From a bacterium (GTDB lineage: Bacteria; Zhuqueibacterota; Zhuqueibacteria; Residuimicrobiales; Residuimicrobiaceae): a stretch of DNA of 64,000 nt. The translations under genes and the position numbers were made by a program. This document shows, piece by piece, positions 7,597-16,540 of this stretch. Every line of letters begins with the position of its first letter. Within the stretch, counting starts at the first letter, position 1. The notes below the pieces were generated by a model. It worked only from the letters and a program-made list of their open reading frames with translations, was not told the origin of the DNA and did not search any database. Where the stretch lies: the NCBI GenBank assembly GCA_029565685.1, contig JAKQNR010000001.1:131710-195709 (forward strand). The letters run 5' to 3'.

Positions 7597-8928
7597 TCAA
7601 TGCTGCACGAGAGAATCAGCCGCCGACCGGCTGAACCATTGCATTTCAGGCAGCGCGTCGTGGCGCGCCGGCAGCGTCACTCGGACCTCAGTGCCCGAAC
7701 CGGGCTCGCTGTTGACCTGAATAAGCCCCTGATGGGCTTGAATCACGCGATAGGCGATCGCCAATCCCAATCCATCCTCTTTACGCAACTTGGTGGTGAA
7801 AAAAGCGTCAAAGATATTGGGCATCACCTCCGGCGCAATGCCGCTGCCGTCATCGACCACACGGATCTGATACCGGTCCAGATCGGCATCGTACCGGACC
7901 GTGACTGCGACCTGACCCTGCTCGTCCACCGCATCCAGCGCATTCATTATAATCGCGGAAAAAGCGTCGAGCAAGCCGGCGCGGTTGCCATAGTAATCCG
8001 GAAGTTCATCGGGAATATCGAAAAGGACCGGCGGTTTTTTGGCCACGCAGAGGATGTCAGCCAGATCATAGGCTGAGTGCAACAGCTCAGGCCAGGCGAT
8101 AGGTAGGACGCCAGAGGGATAATCGATGATCACCTTCTCAACCCGCTGTAAAAGCTTGAGCACTTCGTTCTGCTGCAACAGCACTCGGTCTATCGCCTCC
8201 TGCCTGGAAGGCTTGTCCGACAAATGCTGCAAATCAGAGATCAGATGAAACAACGGCAGCAAAACGTTGCGCAGTTCATGGCAAAAGCTGTCCACCAGCC
8301 GTTGCTGCGCCTCCTGTTTGGCCGCCACTAAAAGATTAATCGGCCACTCTTTTGAAGCAGGCGCTGGAATGCCGGAGCTGTAAATAGGGGGCTTTGTGGT
8401 CGCAGCACGGCTCTCCGCGCTTGCGGACTCGTCCTCCTGCAAAGAGTCCTCTGCACCCATGCTGGTAAAGGCCAGCGGAATCTCCTCAGCCGGTTCGCCC
8501 GCCTCCCTGCAGGCATGATTCTGTAAAAACCGTAGCGCCTGTTGGTACCCTTCGGTTCTGGGCGCATGGCTGAAAAGAACCACCGCACCAGCCACCTGAC
8601 CAAGCCGATGAATCGGCTGAATAGCTGCTAAAATATCCGGCTGTTTGGTCGAAGAGGCGTTGACAGGAAGCAGACGGCGCCACTCCTTGCCGCTCTGCAG
8701 CACTGAATGTGCCGCTTGCACCAGACCGCAGGTTTGCAGCGACTCGATCTGTTCAACGCCGATTTCGCAGATCGATTCCGCATGTCGGCCGGTAAAAACA
8801 GACTGCTGGACGTTCGCCCAGACGATTCGGCCATCGCGATCGATCAGCAAAAGACCAAAAGGGCTGGTTTCGAACCAGACGCAGGTTGCCTTGTCGAACC
8901 AGGTGGAAAGCACAGCGTGCGTATTCAT
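7597..8928 (-). CDS. PAS-domain sensor histidine kinase
   Basis: A 443-residue cytoplasmic kinase with no membrane segment. An N-terminal PAS domain (about 15-120, SPFGLLLIDRDGRIVWAN) is followed by a variable, probably disordered linker (about 130-205). The HisKA helix has an intact H-box (SFCHELRNVLLPL), and the HATPase_c domain has N-box IIMNALDAV, G1 DDGSGIAPEV, FFTTK and GLGLAIAYRV. The start is ATG 8928 with GAGG upstream; the GTG one codon earlier is less likely. It is the first gene of a three-gene operon with a second, acceptor-less kinase (35-nt gap) and the NtrC-type regulator. It is the probable phosphate source for the regulator. Confidence 0.9.
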   Translation of the reverse strand: MNTHAVLSTWFDKATCVWFETSPFGLLLIDRDGRIVWANVQQSVFTGRHAESICEIGVEQIESLQTCGLVQAAHSVLQSGKEWRRLLPVNASSTKQPDILAAIQPIHRLGQVAGAVVLFSHAPRTEGYQQALRFLQNHACREAGEPAEEIPLAFTSMGAEDSLQEDESASAESRAATTKPPIYSSGIPAPASKEWPINLLVAAKQEAQQRLVDSFCHELRNVLLPLFHLISDLQHLSDKPSRQEAIDRVLLQQNEVLKLLQRVEKVIIDYPSGVLPIAWPELLHSAYDLADILCVAKKPPVLFDIPDELPDYYGNRAGLLDAFSAIIMNALDAVDEQGQVAVTVRYDADLDRYQIRVVDDGSGIAPEVMPNIFDAFFTTKLRKEDGLGLAIAYRVIQAHQGLIQVNSEPGSGTEVRVTLPARHDALPEMQWFSRSAADSLVQH

Positions 8929-9062
8929 CACACCTCATTCAAAAAACCCTTCATCACGCCGATGCAAAGATGCTGAAATGGGGGATTGGGTGGGAACGAT
9001 CTCTGGCTATTACTGGTTATTACATCACGCCTGCGACACGCAGACAAGAACCTTCTTTTTGC

Positions 9063-9091
9063 AATATAATTGATTTGTCCAAATTATGCAA
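9063..9091 (-). promoter_or_regulatory. Sigma70-type promoter of the two-component operon
   Basis: On the minus strand TTGCAT and TATATT are separated by exactly 17 bases. The start site would be near 9056, leaving a leader of about 128 nt before the kinase ATG at 8928. The same hexamer pair with the same spacing occurs at 48174-48202. Confidence 0.6.
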
Positions 9092-9252
9092 CAAATAATT
9101 AATTTTTTATTGAATCTATTAGAATTTTCTTGCCAAGTGGGGCATATTTGTCACAATTAAATGACACCCCCATCAATGCAATTATTCTTGATTACTAATA
9201 ATATTTCAGTTAACTTTATTCATAATTTTGAACACTAATAGGGATTGAAACA
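9092..9252. other. AT-rich divergent intergenic stretch
   Basis: This lies between the kinase operon (minus) and the YlxR-like gene (plus). It is AT-rich, without a gene, terminator or convincing sigma54 site. The plus-strand genes must be read from here, but no strong plus-strand promoter stands out. Confidence 0.4.
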
Positions 9253-9534
9253 GTGACGCCTCCCATGAGAACCTGTTGCGGCTGCCATCAGACCAAGGCG
9301 GCCGCGGAGTTGCAGCGCATCACTTTGCAGCCTTGTGGCGAGTTGCGGCTGGACGGCAGGCATAAAGCAGCCGGCCGAGGTGTTTACCTGTGCCCAAATG
9401 CACAATGTCTGCAATCGGCGCTGCGCCATAAAGCCCTGCAACGGGCGTTCGGCGTCGAGCTGCCCCACTCTGTGTTGGAAGAATTCAGTCGACGATTTCT
9501 CGAACGTCTGAGGGAAACGCATGTCAGCCGATGA
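9253..9534 (+). CDS. YlxR/RnpM-family RNA-binding protein
   Basis: A 93-residue protein matching the YlxR family (DUF448). It has the opening PMRTCCGCHQTK, basic DGRHKAAGRGVYLC, and the C-terminal segment AQCLQSALRHKALQRAFGVEL. Family members bind RNA and modulate RNase P, and usually sit between nusA and infB; neither is nearby. The GTG at 9253 is preferred because AGGGA lies upstream, while the ATG at 9265 has no ribosome binding site. It overlaps the endonuclease III gene by 14 nt, so the two are co-transcribed. The unusual partner is the only odd feature. Confidence 0.8.
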   Translation: MTPPMRTCCGCHQTKAAAELQRITLQPCGELRLDGRHKAAGRGVYLCPNAQCLQSALRHKALQRAFGVELPHSVLEEFSRRFLERLRETHVSR

Positions 9535-10195
9535 GCACGAAGCGAAGAAACAGATCAAATGGGTGATCGTCCGATTGGAAAAACATTTTGGCGAGCCGGT
9601 TTGGCCCGGGCGCCGGGATTTTCTCGAAACCCTGATCGGCACCATCCTTTCGCAAAACACCAATGATAAAAATTCAGAGGCCGCTTATCGAAAGCTGCGC
9701 GCTTCTTACAAGGATTGGCCGGCCATCAGGACGAGTCCCACCGCGCGCATCGCCGCTGCCATACGGTCCGCCGGCTTGGCCAATCAAAAAGCGGAACGGA
9801 TAAAAAAGATTCTAGGCTGGATGTATAGAACCTGGGGCACGTTTGATCTCAATTTTTTATGCAGCATGGATCCGCGGCAAGTCAGCGAGCTGTTCCAGCA
9901 GCAAAAGGGGATTGGTGTAAAGACCATCAGCGTGACGCTCATGTTCGCCTGCGGTCACGATGTTTTTCCCGTAGACACACATGTGCATCGGCTCTGCAAA
10001 AGATTGGGACTGGTTCCCGCCGGGACCTCAGCGGAAAAAACGTTCGCCCTCATGGCGTCGCGCGTCCCCCGCGGCAAAGGCTATTCTTTCCACGTCAATC
10101 TGATCCGTCTGGGCCGGCAGATCTGTCAAGCGCGCAAACCCTCTTGCCTCCAGTGCCCGCTGCGGAAAAAATGTCCGTCCGCACCGACACTGTGA
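9521..10195 (+). CDS. nth: Endonuclease III-like DNA glycosylase/AP lyase
   Basis: A 224-residue base-excision repair enzyme. The HhH-GPD core is present: the hairpin KGIGVKTISVTL carries the catalytic lysine, and VDTHVHRLCKRLGL carries the catalytic aspartate. The C-terminal four-cysteine loop CQARKPSCLQCPLRKKC has the C-x6-C-x2-C-x5-C spacing that binds a 4Fe-4S cluster. Both catalytic residues support a bifunctional enzyme that removes oxidised pyrimidines and cleaves at abasic sites. The N-terminal ILSQNTNDKNSEAAY replaces the usual LSAQTTD motif, which marks a divergent branch, so substrate range may differ from E. coli Nth. Confidence 0.9.
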   Translation: MSADEHEAKKQIKWVIVRLEKHFGEPVWPGRRDFLETLIGTILSQNTNDKNSEAAYRKLRASYKDWPAIRTSPTARIAAAIRSAGLANQKAERIKKILGWMYRTWGTFDLNFLCSMDPRQVSELFQQQKGIGVKTISVTLMFACGHDVFPVDTHVHRLCKRLGLVPAGTSAEKTFALMASRVPRGKGYSFHVNLIRLGRQICQARKPSCLQCPLRKKCPSAPTL

Positions 10196-10314
10196 TCAAA
10201 ATAAACGAGCAGAGACGGCCAAACCTGCTCTTTGCGAAAAATGAATTATCAACCGCGCCGTTCGCTCAAAACCATCAACTCCATTCCACTCTCAGCAGCC
10301 TAAAGAGGTACTCT

Positions 10315-10887
10315 ATGAAAACCGGACGCAAAAGCACACGTTCTATCACGACGGCCCTGGGAGACGACGGCGCCACCGCTTTCATCGGCGGCAAACGGGT
10401 CGCCAAATCCGGCGTGCGCGCGCACGCCTGCGGCGATGTGGATGAAGCATCGGCCTGGATCGGATTGGTTCGCAGCAGAACCACCCCTTCGGGCCTCAGC
10501 CGTTCGCTGCTGCGCATTCAGAACCATCTCTACCTGATCAATTGCGAACTCGCTTTTAGCCAGGGCCGAAGTCAGGCCAAAAGCTGTCTCACGCGGAATC
10601 ACCTCACCTGGTTGAACCAAGCCGCGCGCAAGACAGAGGCGGATCTGCACCTGCCGCACCAATTCATCCTCTATGGCGAGACCGAATCCTCGGCTTTTTT
10701 GGATGTGGCGCGGGCGGTGGTGCGCAGAGCGGAGCGGAATGTGGCGGCCTTGCATCAGGCTGAGCCCTTGTCCAATCGGACGATTCTCGCCTATCTAAAC
10801 CGGCTGTCAGATTATCTCTACCTGCTGGCCAGGAAAGAGGAAACGCGAATGGGCGTCTCGTCGCGTCGAGCTGAACGAAAAGCGTGA
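10315..10887 (+). CDS. PduO-type cob(I)alamin adenosyltransferase
   Basis: A 190-residue enzyme that transfers the adenosyl group of ATP to cob(I)alamin to make adenosylcobalamin. Family signatures are the start TALGDDGATAFIGGKRVAKS (variant of TGDxGxT, where ATP binds), GDVDEASAWIGL, ARAVVRRAERNVAAL and the closing YLNRLSDYLYLLAR. Length fits the family. ATG has GAGG at 7-nt spacing. No other B12 genes are in the window, so it probably serves B12-dependent enzymes encoded elsewhere. About 120 nt separates it from the endonuclease III gene. Confidence 0.9.
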   Translation: MKTGRKSTRSITTALGDDGATAFIGGKRVAKSGVRAHACGDVDEASAWIGLVRSRTTPSGLSRSLLRIQNHLYLINCELAFSQGRSQAKSCLTRNHLTWLNQAARKTEADLHLPHQFILYGETESSAFLDVARAVVRRAERNVAALHQAEPLSNRTILAYLNRLSDYLYLLARKEETRMGVSSRRAERKA

Positions 10888-10912
10888 ATCCCGCTTTTTA
10901 ATCATAATGTGC

Positions 10913-10941
10913 TTGCAAAAATTGTAAAAAATTATTAATAT
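10913..10941 (+). promoter_or_regulatory. Sigma70-type promoter of the TPR-TonB operon
   Basis: TTGCAA and TAATAT are separated by 17 bases in an AT-rich gap. The start site would be near 10948, giving a leader of about 120 nt before the TPR gene. Confidence 0.55.
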
Positions 10942-11070
10942 TAATGAAGTTGTGTCGCTTTCATTTTAATTCCGTTCCAGCCTGGCTATAAAAAGTGAAC
11001 TATTGCCCGGCAGAGACGTTACAACCATAATCAACGGATAATTCGTGAATCGTTTTACCTAGAGTGGATC

Positions 11071-14070
11071 ATGCGAAAAAAAATTTCAGCGCTTATCATG
11101 CTCCTCGCCGTCTGTGGCTTTGCGCAAGCGCCCAATCAAGCTGCAGAAAAGGCCTTTCTGGTGGCCAAAGGCATGTATCAGGACAAACTCTACGATCTGG
11201 CCGCCGGACAGTTTCAACAATTTCTCCAACAATATGGATCCAGTCCTTACGCCGGCGAAGCGCAGTTTTTATTGGCAGAGAGCTATCTCAACATCCGTGA
11301 TTACACCCAGGCTATCGCCGCCTATCGTCAGGTTATAAGCCGTTATCCTTCGCTGCGCCTGCTGGATCAGGCGGAGTTTCGCATCTGTGAAGCGTTGGTC
11401 AACTCGGGAAAATTTGCCGAAGCAAAAACCGGCCTCTTTCAATTCATGCAGAAATATCCCAACAGCGCGCTCTACGCCAACGCCCGCTACTGGTATGGCG
11501 AGGCGCTCTACCGGGAGGGAAATCGCGATGCGGCGCTGGCCTATTTCACCAAAGTGACTCGGGAGCATCCTGACAGTCCGCTGACCGACTATGCCTGGTA
11601 TTCCTCCGCTTTCATCTATGAAGAAAAACAGCAGTGGGATCAGGCCATCGAGGCGTATGAACAGATCATCACGCGCTTCAGCGCCAGTCCGCTCGCCGAG
11701 CAATCGGCCTTTCGTCTGGGATTGGCTCTGTATGGCAAAAAAGAGTATGATGCGGCGATTCAAAAATTGTCCGCCGCCATCGGCCGCTATCCGGACAGCC
11801 GTTGGCGCGGAGAGGCGCAGTATTTTATCGGCGAAGCCTTTTATAAAAAAGGGGAATGGGATAAAGCGATCACTGCTTTTCAGGCCATCTCCAGTCTGCC
11901 GACCAATCCATACAGCGATGACGCTCAATATCGGTTGAGCTGGGTGTATGCGGATAGGAAGGAAAACGACAAAGCGATCGCCTCGTTTCTCGCCACTGCA
12001 GTGATCAGTCCGGACAGCGCGTTGGCGGCCTCTGCCTTGTTTCAAGCCGGTTTGCGGCAAAAGGCCGCTGGACAGAAAACAGCGGCGTTGGAGACTTTTG
12101 CAAAAGTCATCGCGCGGTTTCCTCACAGCGAGGACGCTGCCAACGCCACCTTTGAAATCGCCTCCGCCCGCTTTGCCGACAAGGAGTACCGTCAGGCGCG
12201 TACGCTCTATACCGCCGTCCGCGACAAATTTCCCAACGCGCAAGTCAGCGGGGATGCAGCGGTGATGATCGGCGAATGCTTTCTTGGTGAGGGACTGATC
12301 GATGACGCCAACCAAGCGTTCCGCCGTGCGGCCAACGAATACGACCAAAAGGAGGTCAAAGCGCGCGCCATTTTCAAACTGGCCTGGTCGCGGTTTCAAA
12401 ACAAGCAATACGACTTGGCTTTGCAGAATCTCAACGATGTGTTGCGCGCCCATCCGGACAGCGAGGTGGCTGCCGACGCCCAGTTCTGGCAAGGGGAGAC
12501 CTTTTTCAAGCTGGAGCGATACGATGAAGCGCAAACCGCCTATCAAAAGCTGTTGTCCGGCCATCCCCAATCGCCGCGCGCCGCCGAGGCCTGGTACGGG
12601 CTGGGTTACAGCCAACTCAAATCCGGCCGTTTCAGCGACGCCGCCCAGTCGTTTGACCGCGCCGTGGACCTGGCCAAGGACAAGCCTCTCAAGATCGACG
12701 CCTGGATGCGGCAGGGAGACGCTTATTACAATGCAAAGGCTTTCACCCAGGCCATTGCGGTGTATGACAAGGTCCTGTCGCTGGCCGATGACAAAGCGGT
12801 CCAGGCCGAAGCCCTCTATCAGACCGCGTTGTGTCACTGGCGCAACGGCGATCTGACCGCCAGCCAGCCGATCTTTGTCCAGGTCTACAGCCAGTACCCC
12901 TCCTCCTCCTTCGCCGCCGACGCCATGTATATGAGCGGCCGGGCGCTGTTTCGCGCCAACCGGTTTGATGAAGCCATACACGAATTTCAAAAGTTGATCA
13001 CTCAATCGCCCGGCGATGCGCTGGCTGATGATGCGAGCTATGCGATCGCCGACAGCTATTACAACCTCGGCCAGTATGATCTGGCCGTCAACCAGTATAA
13101 AAAAATGATGGCCGACTATCCCAACAGCGAGTTGACCGCCGACGCGGTCACCGGCATTCAATGGTCGCTGCTGCAGAAAGGCGAGGCCGGCCAAGCGGCG
13201 GCCGTGGTCAAGCAATATGTCAGTCGGCTGCCGGACAAGAACAAAGCAGCGGAGCTGACCGCCCGTCAGGCTGAATTATTATTCAACAACGGACAGTATG
13301 CGGACGCGGCAGCGGCGTTCCAATCCCTTCTCACCGAGTATCCCGACACCCCCAGCGCCGCCGGCGCCTATTACCGGATCGGACAGTGTCAGGAGCAACT
13401 GCAAGACCGGACCGCTGCGATGAACAGCTATCGCCGACAATGGCAAACCTATCCCAAGTCCACGGCCAGCGCCGATGCGCTGCTGGCCATGGGCCACACA
13501 GCCTACGAGCAGCGCGAGTACGCTCAGGCCGTGGAGCATCTGCAGACCCTGCTCAATGCGTTTCCCCAGTATGAAAAACGCGGGGCCGCCGAATATCAGG
13601 TCGGCATGAGTTATCTGAACAGCGGCGACCCCGCCAAAGCGCAGAGCTATTTTGAAAGTCTGACCAAAGCCGATGCCGACGACGCCTCCCGAGCCCGTGC
13701 GCTGTTGGGTCTGGCACAGGTTCATTTTCAGCAGAACCGCCACGAAGAAGCCAAGACCATCCTGCAACAAACTCTGGAGATCGCGGACAAGAGCGTCGGC
13801 GCAGAGGCGCTCATCCTGTTGGGAGATACCCATCGCCGCCTCAATCAGCTCTCCGAGGCCATTGTCGCCTACTTGAAAGTGAAGTATCTCTATCCCGGTG
13901 AAAGCGCTTGGATCGCCGCCGGACTTTTCCAGGCCGGCCAGTGCTACGAAGAACAGAACAAGATCGGCGATGCCAGGCGGTGTTACCAGACCATCCTCAA
14001 CGAATATCCTGCGGAAAAGGCGTATGTCAGCCGCGCTCAGGCCAGGCTGCAGGCGCTGGTGGGACGATAA
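11071..14070 (+). CDS. Large secreted tetratricopeptide-repeat protein
   Basis: A 999-residue protein with a signal peptide (ISALIMLLAVCGFAQA) and then almost nothing but TPR helices, roughly 25 repeats. Recurrent motifs are AxFxLAESYL, AIAAYRQVISRYP and DAQFWQGETFFKLERYDEA. The early repeats resemble the YbgF/CpoB and BamD type (YDLAAGQFQQFLQQYGSSPYAGEAQFLL), proteins that coordinate envelope complexes. It is therefore periplasmic or outer-membrane associated and likely a protein-protein scaffold. It is the first gene of an operon with an outer-membrane barrel, ExbB, ExbD and TonB, which suggests it organises that motor. The partner and exact role are not visible from sequence. Confidence 0.88.
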   Translation: MRKKISALIMLLAVCGFAQAPNQAAEKAFLVAKGMYQDKLYDLAAGQFQQFLQQYGSSPYAGEAQFLLAESYLNIRDYTQAIAAYRQVISRYPSLRLLDQAEFRICEALVNSGKFAEAKTGLFQFMQKYPNSALYANARYWYGEALYREGNRDAALAYFTKVTREHPDSPLTDYAWYSSAFIYEEKQQWDQAIEAYEQIITRFSASPLAEQSAFRLGLALYGKKEYDAAIQKLSAAIGRYPDSRWRGEAQYFIGEAFYKKGEWDKAITAFQAISSLPTNPYSDDAQYRLSWVYADRKENDKAIASFLATAVISPDSALAASALFQAGLRQKAAGQKTAALETFAKVIARFPHSEDAANATFEIASARFADKEYRQARTLYTAVRDKFPNAQVSGDAAVMIGECFLGEGLIDDANQAFRRAANEYDQKEVKARAIFKLAWSRFQNKQYDLALQNLNDVLRAHPDSEVAADAQFWQGETFFKLERYDEAQTAYQKLLSGHPQSPRAAEAWYGLGYSQLKSGRFSDAAQSFDRAVDLAKDKPLKIDAWMRQGDAYYNAKAFTQAIAVYDKVLSLADDKAVQAEALYQTALCHWRNGDLTASQPIFVQVYSQYPSSSFAADAMYMSGRALFRANRFDEAIHEFQKLITQSPGDALADDASYAIADSYYNLGQYDLAVNQYKKMMADYPNSELTADAVTGIQWSLLQKGEAGQAAAVVKQYVSRLPDKNKAAELTARQAELLFNNGQYADAAAAFQSLLTEYPDTPSAAGAYYRIGQCQEQLQDRTAAMNSYRRQWQTYPKSTASADALLAMGHTAYEQREYAQAVEHLQTLLNAFPQYEKRGAAEYQVGMSYLNSGDPAKAQSYFESLTKADADDASRARALLGLAQVHFQQNRHEEAKTILQQTLEIADKSVGAEALILLGDTHRRLNQLSEAIVAYLKVKYLYPGESAWIAAGLFQAGQCYEEQNKIGDARRCYQTILNEYPAEKAYVSRAQARLQALVGR

Positions 14071-14142
14071 TCCGCATCTCGCAAGCCGGTGAAGGCCGCG
14101 GACCGATACAGCGGTCATGGATCAGTTGATAGAAGGAAGTGA

Positions 14143-15834
14143 ATGAAAAATCTTTTTCTCCCCTGGCTCTTGCTCGCCCTGCCCATGTGGGCGCAAGAGC
14201 GGCTGACGCCGCCCCCCACGCAAATCCTGCTGCCTTCGGACACCACGCTGACAGCGGGCCGCACGGCAGAAAAATTGGAAGCGGACAGCTCGCAGATTCA
14301 ACTGCCGGATGTGGTAGTCATGGGCCAGAACAAAAGCCTCCGCCAGGTGGACCAGAAAAAAGTCGGTAAAGGCGAAGGACCACGGCTGCTGCAGCCCGGT
14401 GAAGCCTATGGGCCGCTCTCCAGCTGGCTGCGTCGATCCAACGAAAAACAGGGCATCGAAGACTTTCCGTTTCGCCTGCAAAAGACCTGGCTGGTGCTGC
14501 AGGCCGGCAGCTATTCCACGCTGGAATCGCGGCTGGGACACTGGCATAAACTGCGCAACGGTCAAATTCATGGTTACGGTTGGTATGATCACAGCAACGG
14601 ACAATACAACCAAAGCGGCTATCAGCAGGGCGGCATAGCAGGCAAATGGGAGTATCAGCTCTCTGCCATGGTCAAAACGCAAGTGCAGGCGAGGTACGAT
14701 CGTTTCGGCCGCGATCTGCATGGCGCCGCTTATCAGCAGACTGAACGAAGCGGCGGCCGGGGCGGCGTAGACCTGCAGATGTCAGTGGATCCCCGGCCGC
14801 TCACCAGTCTGCGCGCCAATCTGGAGATCGAAGGCATCAGTCTGAACAGCGATACCGCCGGCGTCCGCCTGGACGCATCCGATGATTTTTCCTACAATCT
14901 GGCCTTTGTCGGCCAGCAGGTTTGGTCGCAATGGCAGGTGAGCCTGCATGGCCGTGTTCTGCGCGAGAACTATGAGACAATGCACGACAGCACCTCAGAC
15001 CTGGCCACGCTCAGTGAACTGGGCGTCGAGGCGCTCTATCCATTCTCGCGCCAGATTCAGCTCTCCCTTGGATTGGATTTTCAGGCCATGAGCGCGGACT
15101 CTTCGTTCAGCCGTCAGAAGCTCGCGCCCTTTGGTCGTATCCGTTTCAGCCCCAACGACCGTTTCGGCGTGGCGCTTTATGGGCACAGCGGCTTGCAATA
15201 CCAGTCCTTTATGCAGCGCTGCCAGGAAAATCCGTATCTCTCTCATCGGTTCCGCATGGCGCCGGAAGAGAGCCGCTTCACTCTGCGCCTGGAAAGCGAA
15301 GTCCTGCTGATTCAGGGAACGCATCTCTCGCTGATGCTCGGCAAAAACTGGATGGATCGGCTGCTCTACTGGCAGAGCGATCCAACCTCCGGCCTGTTCA
15401 CCCTGGATTCCGGCACCGGTTCGCTGTCGGAGATTCATCTGGGCATCAGCAGCGCATTGAGCCGCAACAGCAGCGTTGTTTTTCAGGCAACGGCCTACGG
15501 CGATCGATTGGACCAAAAGGCTGACAGCACCGGGACTCTCCATATGCCTTATCGTCCGGCCTGGCAGCTCAAAGTGCGGGGACGGCAGCTGCTCGGCGGC
15601 CGCTGGGCCTTGACCGCCGAAGCCGAATACTGGGGTAAGCGCTATCCGCAAGCGCAAAGCGGGCAACGCCTGCCGGACTTTGCCCTGGTGCGCGCTGGGG
15701 TTCAAAAAGAGATCAGCCGCACCATCACCCTCTGGCTCACCCTGCAGAATATTACGGACAGCCGCTATGTGTTCTGGGAGCGGTATCCTGAAACAGGCTT
15801 TAGCCTGCACGGCGGTTTGCGGGCGCAATTTTAA
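14143..15834 (+). CDS. Outer-membrane beta-barrel, TonB-dependent-receptor-like
   Basis: A 563-residue exported protein. The signal peptide (NLFLPWLLLALPMWAQ) is followed by a short segment containing LPDVVVMGQNKS, which resembles a TonB box. Alternating amphipathic strands continue to the end, closing NITDSRYVFWERYPETGFSL and a terminal GLRAQF with C-terminal Phe, as in TonB-dependent receptors. A recognisable plug domain is missing and the protein is shorter than typical receptors (about 700-1000 residues), so it may be an open or differently gated barrel. The gene sits directly before exbB-exbD-tonB, so energisation by that motor is likely. The ligand is unknown. Confidence 0.7.
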   Translation: MKNLFLPWLLLALPMWAQERLTPPPTQILLPSDTTLTAGRTAEKLEADSSQIQLPDVVVMGQNKSLRQVDQKKVGKGEGPRLLQPGEAYGPLSSWLRRSNEKQGIEDFPFRLQKTWLVLQAGSYSTLESRLGHWHKLRNGQIHGYGWYDHSNGQYNQSGYQQGGIAGKWEYQLSAMVKTQVQARYDRFGRDLHGAAYQQTERSGGRGGVDLQMSVDPRPLTSLRANLEIEGISLNSDTAGVRLDASDDFSYNLAFVGQQVWSQWQVSLHGRVLRENYETMHDSTSDLATLSELGVEALYPFSRQIQLSLGLDFQAMSADSSFSRQKLAPFGRIRFSPNDRFGVALYGHSGLQYQSFMQRCQENPYLSHRFRMAPEESRFTLRLESEVLLIQGTHLSLMLGKNWMDRLLYWQSDPTSGLFTLDSGTGSLSEIHLGISSALSRNSSVVFQATAYGDRLDQKADSTGTLHMPYRPAWQLKVRGRQLLGGRWALTAEAEYWGKRYPQAQSGQRLPDFALVRAGVQKEISRTITLWLTLQNITDSRYVFWERYPETGFSLHGGLRAQF

Positions 15835-15910
15835 GGCGTCGCCTCGTTCACTGCAAGCAACGACAGCGGAATAGACGCGGCAGACTCAATTTACTCAAGG
15901 AGGTTTTAGC

Positions 15911-16540
15911 ATGTCGTTAATGGAATTCATCTTCAAGGGCGGCGTCATGATGCTGCCCATCATCATCTGCTCGATTCTGGCCATCGGCGCTTTTATCGAA
16001 CGAATCATGGCTTTACGCAAGATCAACACCAATTCACGCACCTTTATTCTACAGATAAAAAATCTCATCTATCGAAAAAAAGTGGAAGAGGCGGTGCTGC
16101 TGTGCAAAGAGACTCCGGGACCGGTGGCGGCCATCACCCTCGCCTCCCTGCTGCGGCGCGACAAACCGCGTGAGGAGATGAAGGAAGCGATCGAGAGCGC
16201 GGGCAAGACCGCCATCTACAAATTGGAAAAAAATCTGGGCATCCTCGGCAATGTGGCGGCCATCGCGCCCATGTTCGGTTTTCTCGGCACGGTGACCGGC
16301 ATGATCAAGGCCTTTATGCAGATTCAAATGCGCGGCGGCGCAGTGGATGCCAGCGTTCTGGCCGGCGGCATCTGGGAAGCGTTGATCACGACCGCGGCTG
16401 GACTGATTGTGGGAATCCCGGCTCTATTGGGCCACAATTACATAGCCGGCAAGGTCGAACAGCATGTGTTTGAAATGCAGGAAAATTCTGTTGAACTGCT
16501 CGACGTCATGTTGGACAAGGAGGCCGGCGTTGAACTTTGA
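15911..16540 (+). CDS. ExbB/TolQ-family proton channel subunit
   Basis: A 209-residue inner-membrane protein of the MotA/TolQ/ExbB family. It has an N-terminal membrane helix (MMLPIIICSILAIGAFIERI), a cytoplasmic loop of about 90 residues, and two C-terminal helices containing the family signature (FGFLGTVTGMIKAF and GIWEALITTAAGLIVGIPAL). With ExbD it converts the proton gradient into movement of TonB. ATG is preceded by AAGGAGG at 7-nt spacing. The end overlaps the exbD start by 11 nt. Confidence 0.93.
   Translation: MSLMEFIFKGGVMMLPIIICSILAIGAFIERIMALRKINTNSRTFILQIKNLIYRKKVEEAVLLCKETPGPVAAITLASLLRRDKPREEMKEAIESAGKTAIYKLEKNLGILGNVAAIAPMFGFLGTVTGMIKAFMQIQMRGGAVDASVLAGGIWEALITTAAGLIVGIPALLGHNYIAGKVEQHVFEMQENSVELLDVMLDKEAGVEL
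16517..16523 (+). promoter_or_regulatory. Ribosome binding site fixing a TTG start for exbD
   Basis: AAGGAGG lies inside the end of exbB, six bases before TTG 16530. No ATG or GTG is available in frame at a sensible distance, so translation most likely starts at TTG. Confidence 0.75.

Noticed and set aside
9121-9150. TTGGCAAG on the minus strand as a sigma54 -24 box
   Set aside because: There is no GC at the -12 position; the region is better explained by the sigma70-type promoter at 9063-9091.
11269-13215. Long open frame on the minus strand opposite the TPR gene
   Set aside because: The repetitive GC-rich TPR gene leaves the complementary frame open; no signal, family or ribosome binding site supports it.
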